Assembly (NCBI GenBank): GCA_002633005.1 | Contig: NMRA01000036.1 | Span: 1,164,139-1,228,138 of the forward strand | DNA length: 64,000 bases | Direction of reading: 5' to 3' | Origin: Phoronis australis | Lineage: Eukaryota; Phoronida; Phoronidae | Shown here: in pieces, positions 20,469-33,212 of the stretch | How positions within the stretch are numbered: the stretch's first letter is position 1 | How the letters are laid out: the number at the start of each line of letters is the position of its first letter | Made by a program: the position numbers and the translations under genes | The notes under the pieces: generated by a model | Told to the model about the DNA's origin: nothing | The model's input: the letters and a program-made list of their open reading frames with translations, nothing else | Database searches by the model: none

Positions 20469-23400
20469 ATCCTATTTACTGAACTTTCTTTTTCTTCGCG
20501 TTTCACGCTGTTACTGTTTCATTTTGTTATAGACAGCTAAATACAACCTATAAATGAAAGCGTTGATGGAACAAACACTTTCTTGTTAGAGGACAACCTG
20601 CAAGGACAAAGGCAACTGCATAAAAAAGCTGTAAATGACCTATCTTGCATAACGAAAAAGCAATATTTACACAACTTAGATATGTCATTACCTCTGTATG
20701 CTCCTCACATTGGAACATTTTTATCAAACATTACTGTATGCCACCATGTTTCAGTCCAGTTTTTAAATGTTATCAAGTGTATTTAGAGATGTCGTCAACC
20801 TGCAAAAGACCCATATTCATATGTTACCTCACTCAGTCCAATATGGTTGCTTTTCAAACAGCAAATGCTGGGCAGTGGTTTGTTAGATATTGTGCCAAAG
20901 CAAGTGGTATGGACAGTATTATTTCACTGGGCTACTTATATCTGTATATCATTAAGTCTTTACATACCTTGGCGATTGTTATGTGGGTCTGTAGCAGAAA
21001 AAGGCACAAATATCGTAGGCCAGAAAAGTCTAATTGTCTCTATGAGAACATTCAAAACCTGTCAACAGAACCTCAGAGAGTTGTGTTCTGTAACTATTGT
21101 CTGATTGCCATCAATATTTAGACCTGATGACATCACACAGCATACCAATGAAAAACTAATATTCATTAAATTGCACGTTTAAAAATGAAACTAGTATTTC
21201 CACTTTATTTGCCAAAAATAACACTTTTACTCAACAAGTGTTATCTGAACTTCTTCCTTAATTAGATAGAATTACACATCCCTGCTTAAGGCCATGCTGG
21301 CAACGATTGACGATGTCATTAGTGAGATATAAAATGAAAACACTTCCACCAATTACGAGCAAATTGCGAGCTCTAAGCACTGGCGTATACACGGGGGATC
21401 AGGTGGCAGGTACAACGGGGCATGACAAACTGTTCAATGCAAAACCCCTCTCGGTACATGTACTGCTACTAGTCATTCATAGTATCCTAGCTCTTAATCC
21501 TTTTCATTGCAAAGGTCCCAGGTTGCCGGTGTCACGTAAAATTTCTTCCCCGTGAAATTTCTTCCCACTCCTACCCTGTTGCGCACGCGCGGTATTGAGG
21601 GGAAGTTATTTTATGTTTAAGGCATAAAATAACTTCCCCCGTGAAATTTCTTCCCTAACGAAGACGGCAAAGAACAGCTGTAAAATAAGCATAAAATAGA
21701 AGTTCACTACGTGTGTGATAATTTAACGATTTTGGTCAATTCTCATTGTTATGTTAGACATTGATAAATGAATTGCAATTAGATTTACTTCATACATGAG
21801 TCGCCGGTCAGTCACAGGCTTGCGTATATATGGCTTATACTTTGCGGGTTGTGATCATGTTTTTGTTTGTTTTATTGTATTCTGTAAATTGTATTATGAG
21901 CTAATATTACTTATGTTAATAAACCTGACACCCTCTGTCTCGCTGTCTCTCTTTCTCTCTACTTGCGAGGAGGAATCCCGTGCCTAGGTAGGATCATGCC
22001 CGGGGTTTTCTTGCATCCGCGGACCGGGGAGTCCTCTGTTTAAGGCAAATTAGTAAAAAGCTCTTTCAAAAAAGTGACATACTGTAGACTATTTACTTAT
22101 AATTGATTCATAAGATTAAAATATTTCTGAATTTCATTTCCTTGCCTGGGCGTCGCCTGACCTTAGGCCCGTCGCGGTGAAGACGCTCTTCGTCGCCGAC
22201 TCCCGGCGATCTGAGTGTTTTTTTTCGCTTGTACTGAATTTCCTTCAAGAATATGTCAAAAATACTCGAATGGGTGAAAATACTCGGTTGGGTATATTCC
22301 CAGTAAGGCAATATCGTTTGCTGTAGTACGTAATAAGTTAAAATAATCGACGCACACCTGTTCTGACCGAAGGCGATGATCCCGAAGAAAATAGGTGTCC
22401 TGCGTAAAATAGTCTTACAAAAATACCATGATGTTGTACACTAAAAGAAAACACAGAAATTGTTTTGTCCAGAAAATTCAGTTCATAAGATTCGGAAAAA
22501 AGAAAATGTTCAAAATCGGGGTAACAAAGCTCCAGTAAGCAAATAATTAGCCAGAATCAGGAAAAGTATTATAAACTCTAGGATCATTTTACAAATCACA
22601 CGCCGTGGGAAAAATGTCCCATCACAGCTACACTTTGGGAAAAAATTGTAGTAAAATATTTACACTTTCTTGCTAAGGAAAATGAATTCGCCAAGGACAA
22701 CATTTCAGATTAAAAATCTTTGAATGCGCCCTGAGCACGTGGAGCGTTCCGAAAATGAAGTCTGAGATCAATCCTTGATAAACAAGACTATTTTTAAAGT
22801 CTGTTATATTCCATAGTGTTGTATATCAAGGAACTTGCAAATATATATGTAGTAGGAATTACTTACTTCATGCGGGAACAAGACGATCGAGTATCCTGCG
22901 TGAATTGAAATAAGGTGCCTATCAAACCATATAACAAACAGTTATCACTTCGTAGGCCTATCAAAAATGTCTTGACAATTCGCAAAAACCAAAAATGTCG
23001 AAGAAAATTTTTTCTTGACCAAAAAATTGGAGGCCTTGATATCTTTAGCAAAACTTGAGAATTTAGTACCCTGTTTTTAATTAAAAGTTTTTGCAAAATT
23101 GCTTATAACGTCAAACCGAAAATAATTCAACGTAACCGAAATGTGATTTTATTCTGGCTGGCACCAGAAAGATTGGAACTGACGCTTGTTTTTTGTCTTC
23201 ATACAACGAAGGCATAGGGGCCTACTCTTTATGTATATACGGGTGTGTGTGTGTGTGAGTGTATACTTAAACACTGCACTATTACAGACCCCTAAATTAG
23301 TGATATTCCATCGATTTTGGCTTAATATTTGATGTTTCCCACTTATTTTCGGGTTACCAATCCAGTTTAAACATGTCCTTCAAGGAATTATCTCAGTACA

Positions 23401-23560
23401 TTGTAAAGATAACTGATTTTTCTATAGCCCAGAATTCTTTGTAGACCCATAAACGAAATGGACCTTACCTAGAAATGTTGTGTGACATAACTGAAGAATT
23501 ATTACCCCCTCAATTTTCTGTGTGGAGGTTAACTTGATTCGCCAAAGAATCCCAATCAAA
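20469..23560. other. Intergenic stretch, little recognised
   Basis: No gene supported. It contains a 17-bp-stem hairpin (21599-21639), a GC-rich island on otherwise AT-rich background (about 21,960-22,210) and a short (GT)n tract near 23,244. Confidence 0.5.
21599..21639. repeat. Perfect 17-bp stem hairpin
   Basis: GGGGAAGTTATTTTATG, 7-base loop, then its exact complement CATAAAATAACTTCCCC. It is flanked by direct copies of GTGAAATTTCTTCCC (about 21,551 and 21,640), as in a small MITE. Confidence 0.7.
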
Positions 23561-24860
23561 AGTTTTTATGACCTATAAGTTTATTGGTTAGCAGTGAAAC
23601 ATGCTCAGACAAGTTTTCATTTATTGAGAAGTCAGTAAACATTTTACAAGAAAACAGGTGTTCTATAACTTGATAAAATAGGAGAGCCAAAAACCAAGCA
23701 TGAATGGATCCACAGTTAGAATTCGTAAACATTTTTGTACAAACTTAGACCAAAATCGCTTTCAAAATCTTCAATTTTTAGAGCTCATCTACGAAAGTTG
23801 GTACAGTACATATTCATAATGTCTAATGTAACTCTTGGAGACAAAACACATGGTCTTTAACTTGGTTAACTGTGAAAAGCTAAAAGCTAACATGACTGGG
23901 GCTAATAATGAAATTCGCACTAACTTTACTACATATTCAAACCAAAATCGCTTGCAAAATCTACAATTTTTGGAGCACATCTGCGAAAGTTGGTACAGTA
24001 CATATTCATCATGTCTAATGAAAGCCTTGAAGACAAAAACACATGCTCTTTAACTGGGTTAACTGTTAGAAGCAAAAAGCTATCGTGACTGGGGCCAACA
24101 ATGAAATTCGCACAAATTTTACTACATATTCAAACCAAAATCGCTTTCAAAATCTACAATTTTTGGAGCACATCAGCGAAAGTTGGTACAGTACATAATC
24201 ATCATGTCTAATGAAAGTATTGGAGACAAAACCACATGTTCCTTAACTTGATTACCTTTGAGAGCTAAAAAACTAGCATGACTTAGGCCAATAATGAAAT
24301 TCGCACAAATTTTACTACTTATTCAAACCAAAATCGCTTTCAAAATCTACAATTTTTGGAGCACATCTGCAAAAGTTGGTACATTACATATTCATCATGT
24401 ATAATGAAAGTCTTGAAGACAAAAACACATACTCTTTAACTTGGTAAACTGTGAGAAGCAAAAAGCTATCATGACTTAGGCCAATAATGAAATTCGCACA
24501 AATTTTAATACATATCCAAACCAAAATCGCTTTCAAAATCAACAAAAGTTGGAGTCCATATACGAAACTTGGTACATAACATATTCATAATGTCTAATGA
24601 AAGCCTTGAAGACAAAAACACATAATCCTTAACTTGGCTTAACTGTGAGAAGCAAAAAGCTAGCATAACTGAGGCTGCAAATGAAATCCCAAATATTCTA
24701 ATACGCAATCGCTTTCAAAATCTACAACTCAAGGGGTCTATAAAATTGTACAAAATATTTTTCTCAATGTGTATTGAAAATTTAGGGACCATAAATACGT
24801 GTTTTCTTACTTGATTATATACAAGAGCCAAAGAACTAACATTTTAGGTACCCATTTGAA
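23560..24860. repeat. 193-bp satellite-like tandem repeat, about 6 copies
   Basis: The anchor CAAAATCGCTT recurs at 23751, 23943, 24136, 24329, 24522 and, decayed, 24704: spacings of 192, 193, 193, 193 and 182. A more degenerate unit precedes the first anchor. Units differ by scattered substitutions and the outer ones are the most diverged. Confidence 0.9.
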
Positions 24861-27800
24861 AACATCAGAAGCGTGTGTTTCGTAACCTTGAAGACTTGTC
24901 CATACAGCAACGCAGTTGGAAACGAAGAAAATCAGAAGTTAAACAGTACACAAAAAATCAAGAAATCAGCATAATATGTTATTATGAATTTCCGATTATG
25001 GGACAAATTTCCTCTTCTCTTTAAAGAGGCAAGTGAATGTTTGTCAACAATTGCTGACGTCTAGTAGAGCATTTCACTTTAACATGAGAGAAAAGTTTCA
25101 GAAAAAATCACAAAATTCACGATTCTGAATGATACACGTGAAGGAAAACTGTGGTTACCACAGAGTTTCTAATGTCCGTCACTTTTATGGTAAGTGCATG
25201 CATGCACTTTCGGTCAGTTTCTTCAAGTTGCTTGAGGGCAAGATCACAATCCCAAGTACATCATTTAGCGATTCCAATCGGCCAATTTCACAAACTGGTT
25301 TCCTCCAACTAATTTTCCAGAATGCAGAGTTTTGATGCATTATCAAGCAATCAATATTGTACCAGAAACTGTTAATCTACAATCTGTCTTATTCAGGTAT
25401 GCACCAGTAACTCCTAAATGCACACACAAATAAGGAAATTGCATCATCAAAGCTGTCGGTAAAAGGTATTGGTTAGATATATTCAGAATTTACTTCACTT
25501 GTTATTTTTTACTCCAAGTATGATGGTAAGACAGTGACGAATTTATGGAGGTTTGTAATATAACTCCTAGACACACACACATCAAACTGTCATACAAAAT
25601 TTACAGAATTGTGGTCATTAAACTGACTTGTAAGTATAGAAACATCTTTGCATTTGAATCCAAGAAGTCTGCTGCAATAAAGTGGGCAGATGACATGGAC
25701 AATGTTGCGTGGACGTATGCTGCTGACTCCTCTTGCTTTGACGACGTTGAGGACAGACTGCATGATGGAATGAAGCTACAGCCTATCAAAACAATTCACA
25801 TGCATAAATACAAATAATAGATATTCACACGTACCTTAGTGGTCATACAATTTGGTGGTGTAACTGCTTAAAACACATGTATAACAAAAGCACATAATTA
25901 AATCTACGAGATTCATTATTATCACAGTCAGATGATCCATTTCAATTACCGTAAACTCGCGGGTTAACGCCCATGTCCGTGTAATCGCCCATCCTGACTT
26001 TTGGTCAAGTTTCAGTTTAAGTGCCTACTGCTTCGGTAGTTGCCCATCCCCTACTTTGTGCTAATTTCCATCCCCAACATACCGGTTACAGAACTGGCAC
26101 TCAAACCAATGCTTTTGTTCACCGCTTCGCCTAGGGCTCAGACTTCTGTGTTTGCGGAAACACAGCATGCTTACATCTGCATACAATTGTCTCCAAAAGT
26201 ATGTTTTTCTGCCGGCGCTAGTGGAATAACTCAAGCGATGCAACCACCTTTTTAAACTTATCAACTGACGTTTTGTTAAATAAATATAGGCCTATAGAAG
26301 TGACGCTAGTCTACTACGAGATTCGACATACGACGTCCTGGTCGTCACATACGAAGATTTGTCTAGGTGACAGGTTTTCGAATTACCATTTCGATGCTTT
26401 TTCGATATCAGCAAATCAATTTTTTTGAGTGTTTGGCGAGAACAGGTAAAACTTCGAAACATCGCCAAGTATGTTCAGATGGAGAACTTGATTTTGTTGG
26501 ATTTGACACATATTTGAATTGAGCAATTAATTTAACCTCCTCTCATTGTAATTGCACACACAGACCAAGTGATTTGATAGCCTATTTCCTGGATCAACTC
26601 AGATTTGAACTGAACAACTATTCACCCTCCCCTCTCATTATAATTGCAAAAGGTTTGTGTCGGAGATGAACGAGCAGTCCGTGTTTTTAATGCAGCGACA
26701 GATAATCTAAACAGTGAACAAAAGTTTATCGGGTTTAATGCCCAGATGACATTAACAACAACGAGATGGGACCGGAGGGGTTACAACTAAACACAGTCGT
26801 ACGAACAACACTTACAATACAATGGCACTGGAAATGACATGTAGTCTCGTTCACTGATCTGAAACAGTGCTTGCTGATACGCGGGGAAGAAATATTACGC
26901 GACACCGGTCATTTCAGCCCCTCGGTCACCCACCCAACCATCCCTGTCAAGCCACCTATGGAAACAATTGCCAAGACCAGAATAACATACAGAATGGGCA
27001 ATAAAAATAAGTAAAACAGAAACAATAACTCACGACTCACGAATTCATGTCCACCATTCGACAGACGGCGAAATTTTACCAAAGATTTTATAGTTACCTA
27101 AGGATATAGTATCTTTGGGCACCCTAAAAAGTTGTTTTCAGTGCTCTCGCTCGCTTTTCCTTATTGACCTGATAATGGATTGAACTAGCGCCGATTATTT
27201 TATTTTTCCACTATCCATTGCCCCGCAGTGCTAATCATTAGGCAAGTTTTACGGTAACAGGTTTTGCGGGTAAGGGAACGAGATAGCGTGCACTTTTCGC
27301 CCTAGAGTATCCAGTGATTCCACATCAAAGGCTTGGTGGTGCCGTTAGAGTCGCTATTCATCAAGGGGGGATCAATTGGTCGCCGAGAATTCAAAACCAG
27401 TAGCCAGAACTTCAAGATCCGGCAGTCGGCAGGGCTGCAAAACCAAATGGCTGGTGATCAAACTGGTTGTCCGGACTTCAAAACTCTATGGCCTCTCCCA
27501 AAAATCTAGTCGGCTGGACCCAAAACACGATGGCATGTGCTATATTAAGTTGGCCTGTGATCAAACACAGCTGGTTGACTTCCTCAGAGACTCGATCGCT
27601 TTGAATGTCTCAAAGGATTTGATCAATTCCTTGCCCATAATCTAAGTGACCCGAGTGCAGAGAGCAAAAATGTATTTTACCGGCGCCATTTTTGAAAAAC
27701 CAAGATGGCCACCAAGATGACAGCCAAAGAAATGGAATCAAATATAGTTTCAGTCTCAATGATTCGTCATTCCACTAGATTTCCAAAACTGTGTAGTTTC

Positions 27801-30800
27801 CGCGTTTTCCCGAACTAGAAAAAATACAACGATCGGCAAAATTTGGTCATAGTTAAACCTGACTATACCTAAATCATTTGGCAGTTGAGCTGGCATATAG
27901 TCAGACCACTAAAATCATATCTTTGTAGAATGACTCAATAATCAATTGATCTAGCTCTATTTCTGTCTATCAACGGAAGACTATATCAACCTCGGATTAT
28001 GAGTAGGGCATACCCATACTCCAGTAGTTAATCTAGTGGTGGACTCATCATGTATATATAAATTGAGTCGGCCCGACTTGAAAGCTGGGAGAGGAAGATA
28101 GGACGGTCCTATCTTTCTCTCCCAGCTTTCAAGTTAGAATGTAATTTATTTGTCCTCCCTCATTTAAACTACAGCATTCGAAATATATCCACACTCTGCA
28201 CACTAGAAAGGAACTTCGCCTCCTTACTTCAAGGCATCATTAAAATCTCAACTGCAAAATTTCACTCCTATTTCCTCAGTAAACAGCTTCCTAAGTATTA
28301 ATTTTTACACAAACAACTTCTTCTGTAGACCCACTGGACACATTAGAACTTCTACATACCTCAGTGAATCAATTAATACTCAGGTGCTATTGAAGGCCTA
28401 ATTCCCCCATCCAACAAATTCATTACGGCGTTGCTCCCAGCTTGTTCGATTCTATAGCCCAACAACAAGTTGGAAATTTACCCCTGTAGCCAGTATCTTA
28501 CGCGCCTGATTAAATCCATTCTGGCATTCATGGTTGGAGGGCCTGCTCTCTTTTGTTTGATAATTGCTCTAATCTTCAAAAAGATCGTATCTAGCCTGAC
28601 TGGGGTGTACTGTTAAAAATAAAAGTTAAGTTAAAACATGTTTGAACGTGAATCAATAACATTTTTGAAATCCTCGTCTAATGGTGATCATGTTTAGTTT
28701 TTGAATCACCAAAATCGCCCAACTGCAACCGAAGTTACGATAATCTATTCTTTCTGAATGTACCAATTCGCTCTGGGTTTGACGGTGTTCAAACGTGGTC
28801 TGCAATAAGCCTGGTAGATAATTGGCCTACTTGTCGTCATAACGGACAAAAGACTTCGCTTGCCAGTTAGCAAAGAAGCTAAATGTTATCAAACGCTCAG
28901 AACCCCCTTCGTCTGGTAAAGTCACTGAACGGGAAAACGCTGTCATGTGTCATCAAGAACCTGTATCAAATTTGAAATTCCTCGCCTTATAAGTTATAAC
29001 GAAATACCAGTCTCTACACCGGCACTTACTATATTGCAAGCATTCTCCAGATTAACCAATTTTATAATTAGCAACTACGATCCAATCTGTCATATTTCCA
29101 ATTGCCTTTGTAACAGTATCTAATTGTGTTCCCAAAATCTCGTGAGCTGTGCACAGTCCACTTCTTGGTTCCTGGCGTCGGTGTCTGTCGTTTAGCGCTT
29201 TAGGTTTTGGCTTACAACGGATAGGCCTATTCCTACCGATTTTTCCGTTTCCAGTTAATTATTTTTGTACAGGGTACCTTCTTATTGGGTAGAGGTCGAA
29301 AACTTTAGAAGGCCTCCAAATTTAAATCGCAATTATTTAATCATTATATTATGTCTTAATATAAATAAAAGTGAGCCACTCCCTCCCTGGCGAGATCCCT
29401 CGCTCCCTCGCTCTCTCTCTCCGTGGTCTACTGCACAACTATGGTTGCTTTCAGCAAACGCGACACTTGGGCTAATGTAGCGTGTAGACTGCACAGGTTA
29501 ATGGCTTACTCGGAATGCGACATGTATTTTGCTGGTGGAGCATGCATTTTAAATATCAAAATTTCTTATTTGCATGCAATATGGAAACAGTGTAAGACTG
29601 CTCTCAGGTGTTCGTTGATTGTGTGTTGGCTTCATAGACATCTTGATACTGTAGACTGGGCGCACGCGCTACTGCAGCTGACAACTTGACGCCATATTGG
29701 AGTGTCAGTAGTCACATGACATGGCTAATTGCCGCGTGTAAACAAACGGGGTAAATTGCTCTTTTCAAAGCGCGATATCTAACAAATAAAGAGGTGGAAG
29801 AGTGTGATTTTTTCCAGAAACATACAGAAACATATGCTGTAGAATTTACATGCGTTTTTTATGAGTTAATCAGTCGACAGGGAAAATATCAAACTAATAG
29901 AAGATTGCAACCAGTGGCAGATTCTCGAATTGTCTGAGCGGCTGCACGCTTGTTACCCACTGTGAGCGCTTTATTTTTTTTCAAGAGAAACCAGTAAGAT
30001 CGCGCAAATTTATCATTTAATTCGCGTCGCTCGATGCAAATACATTATGTCCAGCAGACGTGCTGCTCACTTGGGACGTACTTTTGTTGTGTCCCAACAA
30101 ACCTTAGTTTTCATTACTGAAAATGACCAAGGGTAACTACGTAAAATTAAAAGGTCGCATTTAATGGGGGGGGGGGTCTAAATTTAATGTGAACCACTGT
30201 GGAAAGTGACCTCATTGGAGTCATATCTAAATGACAGGTTTTTAAAATTCATTAGGATGTTTTCCCGTTCCGTGACTTTACCACACGCACACTAGCGGTT
30301 GTGAGCGTGTACAGTTTGGCGATTTTGGCGATTCAAAAACTTTAAGCATGACCAGTTTTTGATGGGGAATTCAGAAATATTATTGGTTTATATTCAAACA
30401 TTTTATAACTTAACTTATTTCTAACACCTCAGCCCAGTGAGTCAATAAGCCTAAGATATGATCTTAATGGAGATTAGAGCAACTATCGAACAAAAAAGAC
30501 TGAGATGACCCTCCAACCCTAATAGCCAGAATGGACTTAATCAGTCGTCGGTGTAAGATATTGGCTACAGCGGTCATCCGCCCAACTTGTGCTATACAAC
30601 AGTTAGACTTAACTCGAGAATTTCATAATGTAAAAAGCAAAGAACACAGACTCAATTCCTCTCTTGTGCATGGTTCGGGATTGCCAACGTACAAATATTT
30701 TTCTCTCACGTATGGTATTCCTCTCTAACGAATCTGAAGTCACCCCCGATCAAGCACCAGGCACTTGTTGGTGTTTTGCAGTATCCCCACACCGTGTAAT

Positions 30801-31253
30801 TATGTGCTCACAAAGAGATCATCCCCGCTCTCACACATTATTTCGAACCGTTCCAATCCATCCCTGTCCTTAATCTGATATACGTACTGCGCGTCCCTCA
30901 GCCGCCAAGAAATTTAAAATAACATGTGGCCAAGTATTTTGGATTAGTTTTCATGCAGTCCAGTAGTCCAATATTATATCCTGGCACGAGCATTGTAAAA
31001 ATGACCATTTGCCAAGTTGGGCATCTGAACGAAGGACTGTTCAAAAATTGTGATTGTTTTCGCTTCGGCCCAGCTTTCCCACATCATATTCCTGCTCTTT
31101 CAATCCCTAATTGCGGCATATATTGATGTAAGATGTCCCTTGCCACGCGTTACTCAGGTGACCCCCATACCTAAACATCCGCGTATCGAACATTGTTGAA
31201 AGATCACCAGTTACGGGTATCGCGTCTGCTTATCCCAACCCCCTGTTGCGGAG
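24861..31253. other. Intergenic stretch, no gene supported
   Basis: No convincing exon found. An open, RNY-patterned segment lies at about 25,650-25,800 (KWADDMDNVAWTY) with no recognised relative and no clear splice borders. Repetitive low-complexity phrases occur at 25,955-26,050 and 27,370-27,600. A palindrome sits at 28,076-28,134, and a CT-rich tract near 29,385-29,425. Confidence 0.45.
28076..28134. repeat. 59-bp near-perfect palindrome
   Basis: ACTTGAAAGCTGGGAGAG begins the left arm and its complement CTCTCCCAGCTTTCAAGT ends the right arm. The two 29-base arms meet with essentially no spacer and one mismatched pair. Confidence 0.85.
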
Positions 31254-31261
31254 GAACCGGG

Positions 31262-31638
31262 CAGTGGCGGATTTAGGGGAGGGGGGGCAAGACGCCCTAA
31301 AATTCTCCCAGATTCCATTTGGCAGTTCAGGGGTGCGAAAGTCCGACGGGCGGAATCCTAGCTAATAGATGCGCCCACCCGGGCGGGGGGCTGGGGGGTT
31401 TCCTAGAGAAACAAAAAGTCCGAGGAAAGGAAACAATATAGTCCACAGGAATTTGTCGCGAATGCACAATGCACGGGGTTGAACCTAGTACCCCGTTTTT
31501 TAGTACTCGTCTTCTTGTTCCAGTAAAAGATCCACATTACCGCAAAATTCGAGCCCCCTCTGCATTTTAGGCTGGGTGCGCGCATGTGATCCTTTGCCTT
31601 GCACCCCCCCTTAAATCAAAATTCTGGATCCGCCCCTA
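31262..31638. mobile_element. hAT-like MITE with 8-bp target-site duplication
   Basis: Left end CAGTGGCGGATTTAGGGG and right end GGATCCGCCCCTA form an imperfect terminal inverted repeat. The flanking octamers GAACCGGG (31254-31261) and GAACCGTT (31639-31646) agree at 6 of 8 positions, as expected for an old hAT insertion. 377 bases, no coding capacity. Confidence 0.7.
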
Positions 31639-31646
31639 GAACCGTT

Positions 31647-32742
31647 GAATAATGACGGGGCGTGTATTCACGGACGTGAGGTCATTTTTCATGGGCTAAA
31701 AGTTCTTCACATTAAATTTAGACCTTGTGAAATAATTAGCCGGAGTCATTTTTCATGGAGTCGTTATTTAATGCTACACCGGCTCGGTTTCCAGTTGGAA
31801 ATTCTGTATTTTGGGTATAGGTCGGATGCGCAATTCAGTCGTACAGGTTTGATATTTTGATTACTATGCACTTTACTTTTTTGCGCAAGTTTTGAGTCAC
31901 AAAACAAAGAGCTCGTGAGCAAGCAATGCAAATTCACAAAATTTCCAATATCAGTTTTAACATAAGTACAGATTTTTTAGGGATATCTTTGTTTTAATAA
32001 CATAGAAGAAATCTGCTTTTGGAATACTTATTAAGAAATGAGTTTTTAAAGCAGTATATATTTCAACAGAGAATATATTATTCACTAAGATGCACTGATT
32101 TCGACGGATAACGAGTAGGTTCGGGGATGTTATTTTTCAGAACAAGTAAAAATACATATGATTGTCATTGATACCAAATATTTACTTAAGTGCAATTAAC
32201 AAACATCATCATCATTGGATAAAAGACTATGCTGGTCAATCCCCCATTATCTTTTAATTGGTCTTATATGGTCTCGATCACCATGACTGAAACAACGCAT
32301 AATCGTCCCGCTTAAACTACTGTGGCAGAACATAAAAACCAAGTGTCAGCACCTCTAAACTCCATGGCCGAACCAAAAAACCCATGACTCAAAGGCAGGA
32401 CCAAAAAACTAGTAACTCTTTGGCCGCAAGCATAACACTGTAAGCCCGCCGATTTTCTGACTGATGCCGTAGGGCTCCCAGTGTTTTCCGCCATTTTTGT
32501 CCTGGGTAATAGTCACTCTTTAATATGGGTCATATTGACAACGCGAGCTGCATGTAGGCCTATCTGAGTGGCGCGCGCCCGGTCTATGTGATGCCTATGG
32601 TTGGCTTGTTCCATTTGATATTTACGTCATCGGCCTTGTGGTCTAATTTTACCGTAACAAAATAGGTCATTCTAAACGATTGTACGTCAACTGGTAAGGC
32701 CATTGCTTCACCTTTTGTGAAATTGCCACAACAACGTTTCAG
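31647..32742. other. Intergenic stretch upstream of the sulfurtransferase exon
   Basis: Nothing recognised apart from low-complexity phrases at about 32,320-32,460 that resemble those near 27,400. Confidence 0.4.
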
Positions 32743-32958
32743 TTCTCCATGGTGGATTACCTTACTGGGAGAAACAGGGCTATGATATCTCTAATTCACC
32801 TTCAAAACCTCACGCATTAGATTTCAAGGCCACCTTTCACGCAGAGATGGTAAAGGGTTTTGAAGAAATCATCGCCAATCTTACATCTCAAGATTACCAT
32901 GTGGTCGATGCACGAGGGCCTGGCAGGTTCAATGGAGAGGAACCAGAAGCAAGAGTTG
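32743..32958 (+). CDS. Isolated exon of a rhodanese / mercaptopyruvate sulfurtransferase
   Basis: Starting after a TTTCAG acceptor (32737-32742), the phase-1 entry frame reads LHGGLPYWEKQGYD, then a linker, then FEEIIANLTSQDYHVVDARG and GRFNGEEPEARV. This matches the join between the two rhodanese domains of MPST/TST: LDGGL..W at the end of the first, VVD.R..GRF.G.EPE at the start of the second. The frame is open across the 216 bases. The proposed donor is g|gtatcc at 32959, unusually like the U12-type donor start GTATCC. Family members have about 280-330 residues, so this is roughly a quarter. I found no N-terminal exon upstream (20-32.7 kb) and no GHIPG or CGSG active-site-loop exon downstream. 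It may be a gene with distant exons, or a duplicated or relic exon. It does not contain the catalytic Cys region. Confidence 0.7.
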
Positions 32959-33212
32959 GTATCCAATTTGTTAATTTGGAAGTATAAGAAAATACTTTTA
33001 CAGCATGTGATATTTTATTTGCCTCTTATTGGTCATTCAAGTGTTTTGAATTTCCATTTAGACCTGTGTGACTAGTCAAATAAGCATGTGCCTGTGTTTT
33101 TGTTCTCAAATTCTGCATAGTTGTCAACCCTTGTGGATATATATTCCCAAAAACTTAATATTCACACATTATATGAAATTACATCTACAGCTGTATACTT
33201 TTTATTGCTAAT

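Noticed and set aside
20645-21121. 158-codon plus-strand frame
   Set aside because: Composition like the AT-rich background, no splice context and no recognised family.
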